A stretch of 64,000 nucleotides of DNA from Isoperla grammatica. Its lineage: Eukaryota; Arthropoda; Insecta; Plecoptera; Perlodidae. This document shows, piece after piece, positions 10,171 through 21,759 of this stretch (positions are counted from its first letter, which is position 1; the number at the start of each line of letters is the position of its first letter). The translations under genes were made by a program, and so were the position numbers. The stretch spans positions 7,775,966-7,839,965 of the forward strand of contig OX246747.1 in NCBI GenBank assembly GCA_945910005.1, read 5' to 3'. The notes beneath the pieces were generated by a model that was not told the DNA's origin, made no database searches, and was given only the letters and a program-made list of their open reading frames with translations.

Positions 10171-10329
10171 TTAATGTTCTTTGACAGGAATACTCAGCTT
10201 TAGAGACGTCTCCCTCAACGAACAATAAACATTTTTATACCAATTGACATTTCTTTCTTGACAACCAACAGCTGATTTCAATGACATCGCGCATGCCCGT
10301 CTCTGCCAACTATTGAAAGAGAAAAACAT

Positions 10330-10460
10330 TTCCTCCGCTATCGTTTGAAACTGAGCGGGTAATCTTAGCCCGAGTTCATAACCATATTAATCACAAATTA
10401 ACATTTGAGGGAATAATATTATCTCAATGGCTAACTGGCCTAGACCTACGACCTGAATAG
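10330..10460. repeat. Unclassified dispersed repeat, also at 27.06-27.19 kb
   Basis: About 110 bp containing CTATCGTTTGAAACTGAGCG, AGCCCGAGTTCAT, ACATTTGAGGG and TTGGCCTAGAC-like blocks match 27060-27185 with substitutions and a short deletion. No ends could be defined. Confidence 0.6.
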
Positions 10461-10844
10461 GGAACACGCGTATGAAAATTTTAATCGATTTTTAAATACC
10501 TTGTCTCTCATTTAATAATTTTGTGTCTTTGAATTTTGAAAAACGGATCAGTCTATGCTTCAAAATAATTGGTTTAGTAACGATAAATAAAAGGGCGCGA
10601 AAAACGAGCCGCCACCATGTAGAGTGGATTTGACGTCATGGTTTTGTACTGTGTACGCTCACCACCTCAGCGAATGGTCTGTAACGCCACGTCTACAGAA
10701 TCATTGCGTCACAGCCACCTGTACGCTTTTCAGATCCCCGAGTTTAAACTTCAATAAATGCGACCACATTAAACCTATTTAAAAATTTCTTTTTTACTCA
10801 GGACTCGCATTAATATACTTTTTGTATCTGATACTATTAAACTA

Positions 10845-11570
10845 AGGGCCGGTTTTTCAATCAGTTTTTTAATCAGTGGTTGGGGTAACCAAGGCTTTTA
10901 CCAACATTGTCAATGTAAAATGTAGATGCAACCCAAACATATTAAAAATGTTTTTTTTTTGTTAGTTCAAACTAATTTTGTAGGCGTATATGATAACAAT
11001 TTTTAAAAAGCACAACTCAGTTTTAATTTATTGAATTCATAAGCCTGCATGTTTGATAAATAGGAAATAAAATAGTGTATGTATATGTTTTCCTGGTTGG
11101 CTATTATTGCTTGAGATGAGTGAAGTCATTTGTCAAGCTCACAAAGATATTAAATTATGCAACCTAAAAGAGGCCGTGGAAGTACCTAACCAGCCTTTGG
11201 TAAATTGATGGTCCATCCAGTGTTTAGACAACAATGATCTGTCTGTACCAAATTCTTTCAAATCACTGTTGAAAGGTGTGTTTTTTTACCTGAACAAAAC
11301 ACTATTGCATCATAATACACATGTTGACCAACATAAATTATAGCTAATTATTAGTTTGTATATAAATGGTATGATATTGCTGATTTGAACTTTTATACAA
11401 TGTGGTTTACATACGAATTTAAAGTCGCTGGAATAAGAATTCTATCAATTTGATGAGTAATTAGGAGACGTTTGATAATTGGTTACTAACAGTATCACAG
11501 CATTCTCAAGTTGGTAATAGCTCTGGTTGATCTAATCACTGATTAAAAAACTGATTGAAAAACCGGCCCT
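10845..11570. mobile_element. Inverted-repeat DNA transposon / MITE with TA flanks
   Basis: The first and last roughly 35 bp are near-perfect inverted repeats (AGGGCCGGTTTTTCAATCAG at the left and its complement at the right), both flanked by TA at 10843-10844 and 11571-11572. The interior is AT-rich with no transposase. A TA duplication fits a Tc1/mariner-type non-autonomous element, but TA is palindromic and the superfamily is not proven. Confidence 0.75.
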
Positions 11571-11616
11571 TAGTGTTTGGTTTAACAAAAAAAAACGTAC
11601 GCGTGTTGCCTATTGG

Positions 11617-12185
11617 TCAAGTAAAATAAGACATCGCAATTATAGATTCGCAAGGTGTTTTTAGGACACGGCTGCAGCTAGACTGGCTTATCCCAGCCAC
11701 GTTCCCCAAAACATTTTGGAAGCTAGCTAGTGCCATATATCGTAAAGATGTTAGCACCTGTGTGTGGACTGGTAACGCATGTGATCGAGCCGTAGCCCTG
11801 CCCAACACTGGCTCGAGCTCGTCACACAGTTCTATGATTACGTGACGAGGAAACCGGTAGTTTCTCGATCGTAAAAACTCGCTTTGGCCTTTCTACATGC
11901 TCATCAACCTCTTCAACACCAAACGCGATTCCAGCACCAAACGAACATGTCTTGAAGGTTAGGTCGACGTCTGCGGCATTGGCGGTGACCAGCTGCTGTT
12001 GTCATCGGCTGCTAGGCCTAGGCCAACGTGTAACTAACCTATAACTTCGCGGGAAATTAAAAGTATTTCAAACAGAAAATTATTGTAATACGTTCTTGCT
12101 AAGTATTTAAATATACATTTAGCCTTCAATTTGGAACACACGTGTACGAGATTTTTCAATTAATTCATTACAGCATTTGGCAGGC
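11617..12185 (-). pseudogene. Harbinger (HARBI1-like) fragment, copy 2
   Basis: Same family as 297-648 and 57.65-58.03 kb. The minus strand encodes MLGRATARSHALPVHTQVLT and reaches SSCSRVLK, with the reading frame broken before the RNYRFP part. Homology with copy 3 continues upstream of the coding part to about 12180, so the shared unit includes 5' non-coding sequence. No DDE region is present. It lies about 50 bp from the TA-flanked element. Confidence 0.7.
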
Positions 12186-13080
12186 TTTTGTAGCTATGGG
12201 GCTTTAGGCTTAGTCAATTGGCTCTTGAGCCCCAGGCCCTAGGCCTATAAAGGTAGATGTGTATCTTGGGGCTCACAATGTAGGGGCTGTCCGAGGCCTG
12301 TCCTATCCTAGGGCCTAGGTCTAAGCCTATTAAGTCGAGTTCACATAACGTCGTAAGGTTTAGTGTTTCGTTATAAGCCGAGTTCAACAATGTAGACAAT
12401 CTTATGACGGACCAACCACGCCTGATTGTTGATCAGCCAATGATATACTACTACGTGTTTATACCTTAGTTATACCTTGTGACTATTGCAATACATTATA
12501 ACTTTGTACGCACCGGGCTTTACAAACCAAAACCCAAAATAGGATCCAGACAGCACATTGCAAATTGCAACATACCTGGTGATGATCTGTAATCAATCAA
12601 GCTCATGTTGCCAATATAATGTTCTTGGTTTTCTTATGGAACACATCTTTACATTTCCAGTGGCTTTAGATGATGGAGTTGAGATCTGAAGTGTCTTATT
12701 TGTAGCCTGTTAGTAGATAGTGCATAGATTAATAAACCAACCTTAAAGATCGAAGTTAACGAGCCCATCTCTTATATGCGACTGTATGCGTATATACTGT
12801 ATGTATTTATTTGCATTAAATGCCCTTTGTAAATATTATAAAGAGTTGTGAGAGATTAACTGATGTGGGTTGGTAGAGTTTTCGATAACGATAGGCCAGT
12901 TTGTTAACTAAGGAAATATAACCACTTGTTAATATAGACCTGTCTACTAGTGTAACCTGCTTTTGTACACAATGTTTCTTTAAGGGTAGGACATTAAATT
13001 CAGTTCAATCTTTGCAGTTTTATTCCATGCTTTGTTTTGTGTATGCCACGTCCTACTTTGAGAGTGTATGAAGCAGTACA
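12186..13080. other. No gene recognised
   Basis: Contains an AGGCCTA-rich patch at 12230-12330 and otherwise AT-rich sequence without recognisable coding or repeat structure. Confidence 0.5.
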
Positions 13081-13121
13081 GTGTAGGTATATCTTGGATA
13101 GGTACCTTCCATGCTGGTCAG

Positions 13122-13266
13122 AAGTCAGACGAAATGCAGTCCACATCCCAATCCCCTTCCCTCCCCCCCCCCCCCCACTGTCCCATTGAATATTTCTCCT
13201 CCCACTTGGCCCTGCCATCCCTTGCTGGACTCCCGTATGACGACTCACGCGACGTACAATGGATCT
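13122..13266 (+). mobile_element. Truncated head-A SINE fragment
   Basis: Starts inside the ribozyme (AGAAGTCAGACGAAATGCAG) and ends at ACAATGGATCT, lacking both the 5' half of the ribozyme and the 3' tail. A LINE fragment begins directly after it. Confidence 0.8.
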
Positions 13267-13269
13267 AAC

Positions 13270-14515
13270 AAACAAACAATCTATGTGACTTCTTTAAAAA
13301 TCAGTCGGGGTTTAGAAGAGATCACAGTACTACCACCGCGCTTATTTCTGTAGTAGATGAACTGAGGAACAACATTGACAATGGTAATACTAGTTTACTC
13401 TTACTCCTAGATTATAGTAAGGCCTTCGACACAATTGACCATGACATGCTTCTGGCAAAACTCTACAACATGGGATTCTCTAAGTCAGCCGAAGAGTTAG
13501 TTAAAAGTTATTTATCTGAAAGAACTCGAAAAGTTAAAGTTGTTAAGGACAATGAAGTATTAATATCACAACCGCTAACAGTGCATTGCGGAGTGCCACA
13601 AGGATCAATCCTTGGACCATTATTCTTTAATATATTTGCCCAAAGTCTGCCAGCAGTGACTAGACGTATTAATATATATCAGTATGCAGATGATGTGCAA
13701 GGTATTTTGGAAGTAAATCTAGAAACAATAGAAGAGAGTTAACATAACTTTAACACTGATCTTCAACTACTCGCGAAATGGTCGATGAAAAATGGTCTGA
13801 ACTTTAATCCTAGTAAGTCGACAGTTATCCTTATAGGTAGCAAACACAATGAACAAGTAGTCCGAAATTTACTAAATGGGAATAAGATTTCTGCTATAAA
13901 AATGTGCGGTACAACTCTGCCTTTGTCAGACGAAGGGAAAAACCATGGAGTATTGTTTGACAGTAACTTATACTTCGATAAACACATCCAGAAACAGTGT
14001 TCAAAAGCCTATGGTGTACTAAGATCCCTCTATAAATGGAAACTGGAGCTTACTGAAAATGTTAAATTAAATCTCATAAATTCCTTAATAAACCCATTGT
14101 TTGATTATGCGGATACAGTGTACATGGGTATTAATGAAAATGTATTAAAACAAATTCAAAAGGTACAGAATGCATCAATTCGCTTTGCGTGTAATATTAG
14201 AAAGTTTGACCACATTAGCCACATATATGATAAACACAAAATTCTAAAAATGCACCAACGTAGAACCTTACATTATTATTGCAATATCGCCAGAATTATA
14301 AGAAATAAAAGACCGGGTTATTTATATAAAAAAACTAAAGCATACGGGCTCGTACCACAGTTATAATACAAGGAATAGTACGTATGAAATCCCCTTACAT
14401 CACTCTGTGGCAGGCAGTGCTTCTTTCTCAGTTCTCGCCCCTAAGCTATGGAACATGTTGCCCCATTCAATTAAGCAAGCAACCAATAGTTCGTATGTAT
14501 TCAAATAAAAGTGAT
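13270..14515 (+). pseudogene. 5'-truncated non-LTR retrotransposon (Jockey/CR1-like RT)
   Basis: Encodes reverse-transcriptase blocks in order: FRRDHSTTTALISVVDEL, LLLLDYSKAFDTIDHDML, CGVPQGSILGPL, YADDV, then the thumb and a C-terminal LINE region with LPHSIKQA. The frame is broken by an in-frame TAA at 13740 and a frameshift near 14340. Upstream endonuclease sequence is absent, so this is a 5'-truncated copy. It abuts a truncated SINE at 13266. The catalytic YADD motif is still legible but the element is dead. Clade assignment beyond the Jockey/CR1 group is uncertain. Confidence 0.85.
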
Positions 14516-15374
14516 ATGTGGATTCTCAATACCTAGTTAAGTTACTTTTTATGCATATTTCTATTTTAGAGTTATTTATTCCCCAACAGACAATCGCTGC
14601 ACGACGCACACTTTGGACGCAACCGACTCGCGTTTAAATGCCGAGCGACTACTGACAATATTGAAAACGCTTGAAATTACTTTTTTTTTTTTTAATCATA
14701 CAATGTTAAACACCATATTTAAAAAGTGAAAACCAGTCTCAGTTTGAGTCTGAATAAACTAAACACTGTTTAAATAACGTTTTACGGTATTGGTACGATT
14801 GCCACAAAGTAAATTTGAAATATCTACCCCGATAACATCAATATTATTTAAATATTTCTCACACAGTATTTAATTTTAGGTGCACACGTAAAACGAGCCC
14901 GGTTTGCACTTTTTCCGATGCGGTGCAGCATTATTAGGATATTCAGTATTCACGGTAGTCTTTCCTCTTACCCGCCACCAATCAAAGCAACTCTACCAAT
15001 GGAACCGAGAACAAATTAGCCGCCGTGAGATATTATTATTACTATTATTTGGTGTTTAACAATGTATTTAACAACTAAATATTAACTAGAGAGCATTGAG
15101 ACTCGCAGTCAGTCTTTCCTACCCTCGAAAGCGACTATATAATACATTCAAGCCTACCAATAGAATAAAATTAAACTCCTATCAATAGAATATTGATACC
15201 ACTTAACTTAATCATTCTAAAATGGCATACAGTACAACGGTAATACAACAGTAAGCTACTTTAAATAAAACTATTTTTTTATCTTTACAGTTCACTGGAT
15301 TGCCGTCAAATACGTGGGTTCATAACTCAACCGACAGTCGACATAACATTAACAGTCCCGCCGAATAACACGGG

Positions 15375-15815
15375 ACAGTGTAGCGCACGCAACCCGACAG
15401 TGTAGCGCACGCAACCCGACAGTGTAGCGCACGCAACCCGACAGTGTAGCGCACGCAACCCGACAGTGTAGCGCACGCAACCCGACAGTGTAGCGCACGC
15501 AACCCGACAGTGTAGCGCACGCAACCCGACAGTGTAGCGCACGCAACCCGACAGTGTAGCGCACGCAACCCGACAGTGTAGCGCACGCAACCCGACAGTG
15601 TAGCGCACGCAACCCGACAGTGTAGCGCACGCAACCCGACATTGTAGCGCACGCAACCCGACAGTGTAGCGCACGCAACCCGACAGTGTAGCGCACGCAA
15701 CCCGACAGTGTAGCGCACGCAACCCGACAGTGTAGCGCACGCAGTCCCGACAGTGTAGCGCACGCAACCCGACAGTGTAGCGCACGCAACCCGACAGTGT
15801 AGCGCACGCAACCCG
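15375..15815. repeat. 22-bp minisatellite, about 20 units
   Basis: Units of ACAGTGTAGCGCACGCAACC plus CG, nearly identical, with one 1-bp insertion near 15743 and one A-to-T change. Because 22 is not divisible by 3, all three minus frames read the same 22-residue periodic peptide. These frames are repeat artefacts. Confidence 0.95.
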
Positions 15816-16050
15816 ACAGCCCAGTTGCCGGGCCGTGTCCAAAGTGAGCGTTCGTAATAATAGAACGTGCACGCGAGAACGTCAAAACTCCACACTTTGT
15901 ACATTTACAGGCCGAGGCAGTTTCGCCCGGCCCGCGGGAACGCCCGCGAGCGTTCCGATAAGACTATCGATATCACTTAAAAATATCACATACATCAATT
16001 TTCGTCAAAAGGTTTCACAGGACGACGCTTTTTTTCGGCTCTTTTGAACG

Positions 16051-16281
16051 CATCTGAAATTTTGCATGGTTGAAGTTGAAAAATACTTGAAATAGACACA
16101 GACACATTTCGACTGAATAGTTGGCAAACAATTTTTTATTCAAGAAAATGCTTTTTTTTGGCATTTCACAAAACTCCTAAAACGAGATAATTTTTTCCCA
16201 TCAGTGTGTGATAATTTATTTAAATGTACACATATCGACGTCATTATTTCTACGTCCTTAGGAACCATGCAAAATTTTAGA
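16051..16281. repeat. Short inverted repeat, about 19-bp arms
   Basis: TCTGAAATTTTGCATGGTT near 16051 and its complement (one mismatch) near 16263 flank about 190 bp of AT-rich sequence. It could be a small inverted-repeat element. No target duplication was identified. Confidence 0.4.
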
Positions 16282-17620
16282 TACACATATTATGTTGGTT
16301 GACAAACACCAAACACCAAACTCTAAAATCGACCGTCCCGTGCACCCCTCTTGGATATTACTTTCATTAATAATTATAAATGACCGCAAAAACAACGCGT
16401 GCGCTCGTTTCTCCCGAGCTCCAGACTTTACACGAACGACAGGTCGGACTAGAACGGTAAACTATCGAGAACTTGAAGAAAAGACTTCGGAACTACTCTA
16501 AAGTTAGTATATGCGAGCGAGTGAGTGCGTACACGCACACACACACACAAGCGCGCGTATGTACGTACGCAAGAGGCGGAGTATTACGACCATGTCAAGT
16601 GATGTGGGATAGGGCGGTGGGGTCTCGGATGAGTCGGACAGCTTGGTGCAAGCACGGATCCATAATTATAACGGACTGGCGTCCGTGATACTCGTTTCCG
16701 GTATACTGGAAATCGACGGCCATTTTCTAACCCTATAGCGCCAAGCGACTACGTACCGACAACGAGAAAGAAAGGCCTGAAACCGTAGCCAAAGCGAAGA
16801 AAATGGCGGGCCACAGCCGTGCGACTTCCGGGGACTGATTTACCGCCAGATGCGGGACCAGTAACGTCCACGGTGCGAGGACTATTCCTAGAGAATCTAC
16901 TGCAGGCCAGGGTACGCGACGCTAACACAGACAAACGGCTCGACTCGATTCGAAGGGTGGAAACGCAACTCGTGAGGGGCTACGTAATTATAACGATCGT
17001 ACATAGTAGGCCTATATTGTTCTTTTTACGTTAAAATACATCTACGACGCGAAAAAATTCTCACCTCGGCACAGACAAATATATATATTCAAGACGAGGT
17101 TAACGACAAGATCAAGTTAAAGATATACATACGTTATTATTATATTATCAGATTGTGAAATGTGGCAATGTTGCAAAATGTTTCTCTCGTTTCCTTCGCG
17201 TAAATAAATTACGTTTACAAATCTCGCGAAAATGTGCACGTACATTGTGAATGTGGCACACGACCAACTTACTTTGTTCGTGGTACAGACATTGCCAGCT
17301 CGTCAATTCCTGCCAATTCAAAATGTACTCGATTCAAGTCACCCTGTGATAAGTTAAAAACCTTTAAAAAATTAAGGCAATTTTTTTTTTTTCATTGGTA
17401 GTATTAAATTATATGTACCTACCTACACAACAATAAAAATATATTACTTAATAAATTAAATACTAATTTAATTACTGAATATACACATTTAAATACCTGA
17501 CTGATTCCAGGTAAGCGGTGGTATACAAACAAGCAGGTTTAGTGAAGCTTGTGAATATTTCCATCCCAATCTAGCAAAGCCCGATTGAAAACGTGCGGTC
17601 CAATCCGACGGCATTGAAGT

Positions 17621-17623
<3 letters not shown>

Positions 17624-17661
<38 letters not shown>
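17624..17661. repeat. (GA)n microsatellite
   Basis: Uninterrupted GA dinucleotide tract of about 38 bp. Confidence 0.9.
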
Positions 17662-17662
<1 letters not shown>

Positions 17663-18539
17663 GTGATCAGCGCTAATGTGCACAAAGCAAGGTCGTATAG
17701 TCTTTAGGCGAGTAGTAGAATCATTGCTCCAACGAAACTTGCCAACCGGTGGCTGATCTACGGTCGAAAGGATCCAACCTTTTACCAACGCGACCAACCA
17801 TTAAACGATTACGTCACGGGAAAAAAATAAAAATGCAAAACGAAAGAAAACAAGCTCAATAATCTAATAACAGCTGCTTTTTTATTGCGCCCGATTCAGA
17901 TTTCAGGTACCGTGTGTGTGGTCTACTATGGTCTTCGTTAGTTAGTCTTGATACCTATATTATGTGTTATACCTATATACGGTGCTTGATACCGTACGGC
18001 GTACCAGTATGCAGGCCTCCGGCTAAACGGTCCACATTCACCAGTACAGACATTTTCCGGGAGAAAACAGAAAGAGGGACAGTCTACGTTCTGGATCGTC
18101 ACGTAATAAAAAAAAGCAAAACGGAAACGTCTCCACAATACGTATCTGAACTTTATATTCAAGCAACACTATAAATATAAATAAACAAGGTACAATTTAG
18201 GCCTCAGACAATTTACTTTCTCTTTAAGAAGTAAAATTCGTGTTAACTTTTACTTTATTCGTACTTCTCGGCGCAAGCTCACTTATTGGTGCGAAACATC
18301 TCCTGGCACGTCGTTTTATTTTAGATCTGTTTAAATACCGCACAAGGTCGGAACATTCCAGCGACCGCCTTAGGGCACCGCGTTTGGTATAAACTTTTAG
18401 CAGCAAGTATCCTCATTGGGTGCTACATGTTACACACATCTGTAATACTATGCATGCTGCATTATTGTAGAAAAGGAAAGTAGGTACTAGAGATGGGGCA
18501 TTAATTTCACATAGTTCGAACTTCTGTCACTCTAGTAAG

Positions 18540-19492
18540 CGTGGATAGACCGGTACGTGCCGAGGCCTCAAAATACGCAACGCAACGAGAAGTGCAGTGC
18601 CGCTACGTTTAAATAGCGCCGTCGTACACCGTCCAAACCCTGGGACATCTGTAAACCTGTTACGTCCCACGTTTTTGATAAAGCGTTCTGTATTATCGCT
18701 GCCTTCAAGTCTCTCGTCTGTTTCATCACATGTGTTGATATTCTTCTGTGTACACATTTTTGCAAAGTGATAAGCACCTTTGCATTTTAAACACTGCTTA
18801 TTGTAAGCCGGACACGAACGCGGTAAATGGGTAAACCCACACTTTTTGCACTTCAATTTATTAGCACTCGGATCACTAGAACTTTTCTTCGATGACTGTG
18901 CCGGCGGTTTCTTCGACTGCTGGATCTTTCTGACGAAGTCGACCGGTACTTTTTCCTCGAGCGCCTGGGCTTGCTCCCGGCTAGTTTCCGAAGCTCTGCA
19001 GTATTCCGAGGCTTTAACAGTGTAAGGTCTGGGATTCTTAGGAGCCTTTCCTTCATCTCAGGGTATCGGGTTCCTACCACTACTCGTAGAAGAAGCAGCG
19101 GTTTCAATGTATCGCCAAACTCACACAAATCAGCCAGTTACTTTAATTGTGTAAGAAATTGATCGAAAGTTTCACTCTCGCTTTGCGATCTATTGAAAAA
19201 TTTGTATTGCTCGTAGACAATGTTCTTTTTGGGCGAGCAGTATTCCTCAAACCTATTCATTACCACTTCGAGGGATTTCTTGCTTTCTTGGCTTATTTCG
19301 AAAGTGTTGTAGGTTCTTAGTGATTCATCTCCTATTACATTTAGGAAGATTGCCACTTGATCTTCTGGGTCTTCTTTGTAACCCTTCGAAGCCCTCATGT
19401 AAATTTAGAACTTTTGTTTCCAGAACTTCCAGTTTTCGTTTACATTTCCCGTGAGCTCCATCTCTGGAGGCTTTCGAAACTCTTTAGACATC
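18540..19492 (-). pseudogene. Ty3/gypsy gag remnant with zinc knuckles
   Basis: Read on minus from an ATG at 19492: a capsid-like segment (including DPEDQVAIFLNVIGDESL and YEQYKFFNRSQSESETFDQF), a degenerate nucleocapsid region, and a knuckle-type cluster KCKKCGFTHLPRSCPAYNKQ ending HFAKMC. This order is typical of the gag of animal gypsy elements. An in-frame TAA near 19410 and at least two frameshifts (near 19130 and 18860) make it defective. A primer-binding-site-like motif lies about 200 bp upstream. No pol follows it on this strand in the next kilobase. Confidence 0.8.
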
Positions 19493-19687
19493 GCTTTATT
19501 TAAGATAGGATAGCGTATTTTGCTTATCACCCCGTTAAACAAGTTATCTTGGCTTCTATGTAGTGATAGCGTGTATTGCTTACCACGTGCAAAATCACAA
19601 AAAAGACATGTTATGGGCCGTCCTGTGGGCTGTATCCATATTTATCTTCTTCATCCATCAGAGTTAACTGTTAATTGATTACTTTAG

Positions 19688-19701
19688 CCGTTCTGACACC
19701 A
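19688..19701 (-). other. Primer-binding-site-like motif of the gypsy remnant
   Basis: On minus, TGGTGTCAGAACGG starts with TGG (complement of a tRNA CCA end) and lies about 200 bp upstream of the gag start, where the PBS of an LTR element is expected. The 5' LTR would lie at higher coordinates, beginning near 19702. Its far end and a partner LTR were not found. Confidence 0.45.
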
Positions 19702-19849
19702 TGTTGTTATATGTTACCATATTATTTGTATAACACTACACGTGTTCCCGTGTCGGCTGCACTAGAAGAGGTGGCAAAATTGTCATCCTCCATTTGCACT
19801 TGCAAGGAACCTGAACAAACGGAAGTTTATTTTTGTAATTACAATAAGG

Positions 19850-20660
19850 GCTAGGCCTTAGTTTAAGCCTAGGTACGTCCCAATTGTACACCTGTGTAAC
19901 AGGCACAAACCTAGGCCTATGTTGGTAAACGAGTTGTCTCAGTTTAAGCTATAAATACAGCCTAGGCCTAAGGTATGCCAAAGATGAGCCATATTTTCAT
20001 ATTGTATAAGATATTAGGCCTAGGCCTACGTTAAGGCCGATCCACAATTGAAATAAGAGTTGCAATAAGAATCCGTGAAATAATGAAATAACAACCAACT
20101 GGTTCACAACAGTCCCGTAGTACCTTATTTCAATATAGGAGAGCGTTTCAATCGAGCACTTTTCGACCGGATCTGACGCTATAGTCACGGCCTACTCCAA
20201 ACCTATAGCAGGCCGTGGCCAAATGTGGCTTTGCACTGCGACTTTTTTCCACTCGTAGCGCCAGCACCGACAAACAACGAGCTGTCAAAATAATAAAATT
20301 GCAACATTATGGAGAAAACGAGGTATGGCAATAGTAACTGCTCACCAGTTAAAACTATTTACGATGGGCAACCAAGTTGTGAACGTCTTGTATGTTTCTT
20401 GTTTGTTTTTAAGATTTGTTTTCAAAATCAGGATATTTTAATGTTTGACAGCTTGATGTTTGCCGATCGATTAATTTAATTTGTTTCATTGGTATAAAAC
20501 AAGCTTGCAAGAAGCCTTCCTAACGTGGACGACGACGACGACAATAACAACAACAACAACAACGATGATAATATCCGGTTCGACTGGAGTAGGCCTTCTC
20601 TTCTCGAGCTTTGATTGGTTCGTCATAAGAAGTTGAAATAAGAAATGGCATTGAATAATT
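19850..20660. other. AGGCCTA-rich tract then unannotated sequence
   Basis: 19850-20040 is dense in AGCCTAGGCCTA-type motifs. A short (CAA)n/(GAC)n tract lies at 20530-20570. No gene is seen. Confidence 0.5.
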
Positions 20661-20711
20661 TCTTATGACTATTTCAATCCACTGTGACGGTTGTGAACCA
20701 TAGCATTGTTA

Positions 20712-20857
20712 CCTGCCCAGGGACTGCCACCTTATCGTGGTGGGCAGGTTTGCGTGCTTTGTTGATCCCGAGAGCTATGCCGGCGGAAGCGTATGCTTCT
20801 GGTAGGGCCACCCATGCCGGACTGGTCGAGGAGGAGAAGTCAGACGAAGTGCAGTCC
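20712..20857 (+). ncRNA. HDV-like self-cleaving ribozyme (representative copy)
   Basis: The segments fall in the order of the nested double pseudoknot: P1 CCTGCC (20712-20717), P2 5' strand GGACTGC (20721-20727), P3 CACC (20728-20731), L3 TTATCGT (20732-20738), P3' GGTG (20739-20742), P1' GGCAGG (20743-20748), a long P4 domain, a J4/2-like GACGAAGT with the candidate catalytic C at 20845, and P2' GCAGTCC (20851-20857). P2 is a perfect 7-bp helix closing over about 120 nt. HDV-like ribozymes are known at the 5' ends of several non-LTR retrotransposons, where cleavage just 5' of P1 frees the element RNA. P1.1 and the P4 details could not be verified by eye. Confidence 0.78.
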
Positions 20858-21099
20858 ACACCCCAATCCCCTTTCCCCCCCACTGCCCCATTGAATATTT
20901 CTCCTCCCACTTGGCCCTGCCCTCCCTTGCTGGACTCCCGTATGACGACTCACGCGACGTACAATGGATCTGATTCGGATGTGGCTTTATTCTTCATTAT
21001 CATCTTTCTCATCTTCATTATCACCCGCTCATCGTCTCGATTAGCCATCGTTGCATAAATATGAGACGTTAAGCCCCATTAATCAATCAATCAATCAAT
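20712..21099 (+). mobile_element. Ribozyme-headed SINE (head A, long subtype), copy 3, with target duplication
   Basis: Complete copy: the HDV-like ribozyme, a C/T-rich linker, a middle shared with head-B SINEs (CCACTTGGCCCTGCC..., GACTCACGCGACGTACAATG) and the tail GAGACGTTAAGCCCC plus AATC repeats. A 13-bp duplication CATAGCATTGTTA flanks it at 20699-20711 and 21100-21112. The left duplication ends exactly at the first base of ribozyme P1. Confidence 0.93.
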
Positions 21100-21210
21100 C
21101 ATAGCATTGTTATTGCAAGTTCCATTTCGCTTAAACCTTATTGCTATTTCACTATTTCAACTCTGATTTCAATTGTGAATCCGCCTTTACTGAAACATCA
21201 TCCAACTTAC

Positions 21211-21470
21211 CTCAACGTGATCATGGCCGTTGGTCTTGGGTAAGAGGTGTACGATTGCTCTTCTTCACAATTAAAGGACCTACTAAACGTAACAAATATT
21301 CGTAAGAAAGTATATCCATTTGGGCATAGTTAAAAAACATCTCGTGATCGGTCAATCTCATCTCACGAATGAGGTTATGGTAGTCTCCTTGTCCAGCTCT
21401 ATTGAGGTTAATTGGTCTTACCCACCATTGTCTGGGCCGTCTTGTTTTTTGTCGTATGTTCAATAAATAA
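21211..21470 (-). pseudogene. Harbinger transposase exon (N-terminal)
   Basis: The minus strand encodes RRPRQWWVRPINLNRAGQGD and further helix-rich sequence ending near KKSNRTPLTQDQR, a pattern typical of the N-terminus of HARBI1-like transposases (RRWWVRP..., then ITKK..PI....R). It ends at a consensus donor TTGAG|GTAAGT (21210/21211). The last residues fit the family only after a 1-bp shift near 21233, so it is probably inactive. It is a different lineage from the RNYRFP family seen at 0.3, 11.6 and 57 kb. Confidence 0.6.
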
Positions 21471-21471
21471 T

Positions 21472-21622
21472 CGCCCGTCTGGGCCCGGGGAAGAATAGGC
21501 CCAGAGTGACTCTGCTAGTCGTAAGAGGCGACGAAAGGAGACTCGTCTCGGCCCGGGGTAGAATAGGCCCAGAGTGACTCTGCTAGTCGTAAGAGGCGAC
21601 AGAAGGAGACCCTCCTCCATGT
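21472..21622 (+). repeat. Tandemly doubled head-B module without tail
   Basis: Two consecutive copies of the head (GCCCGTCTGGGCCCGGGG... and GTCTCGGCCCGGGGTAGAAT...), each with GACTCTGCTAGTCGTAAGAG. The SINE middle and tail are missing. The two heads differ in the same way as the GTCTGG and GTCTCG subtypes elsewhere in the window. Confidence 0.8.
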
Positions 21623-21759
21623 CCTTTCATAAGTGACCACTGTAGTAAGTGTTCGCTTCTAGTGTGCGTAAAACTACAATGACCATGATAATAGTTTTTA
21701 AAGCCACTGTTATTTGTTTTCTTGGAATCGAGAAGCCACCTTCTAATGGCAACTCCCCC

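Noticed and set aside
15320..15904. Three Cys/Arg-rich repeat ORFs on minus
   Set aside because: Generated by a 22-bp repeat read in three frames.
20684..21058. Recurrent frame (LLIPRAMPAEAYASGRAT...) in nearly every ribozyme-headed SINE copy
   Set aside because: It overlaps the ribozyme P4 domain and is shared because copies are recent; frames differ downstream between subtypes, and no start is conserved apart from the sequence identity.
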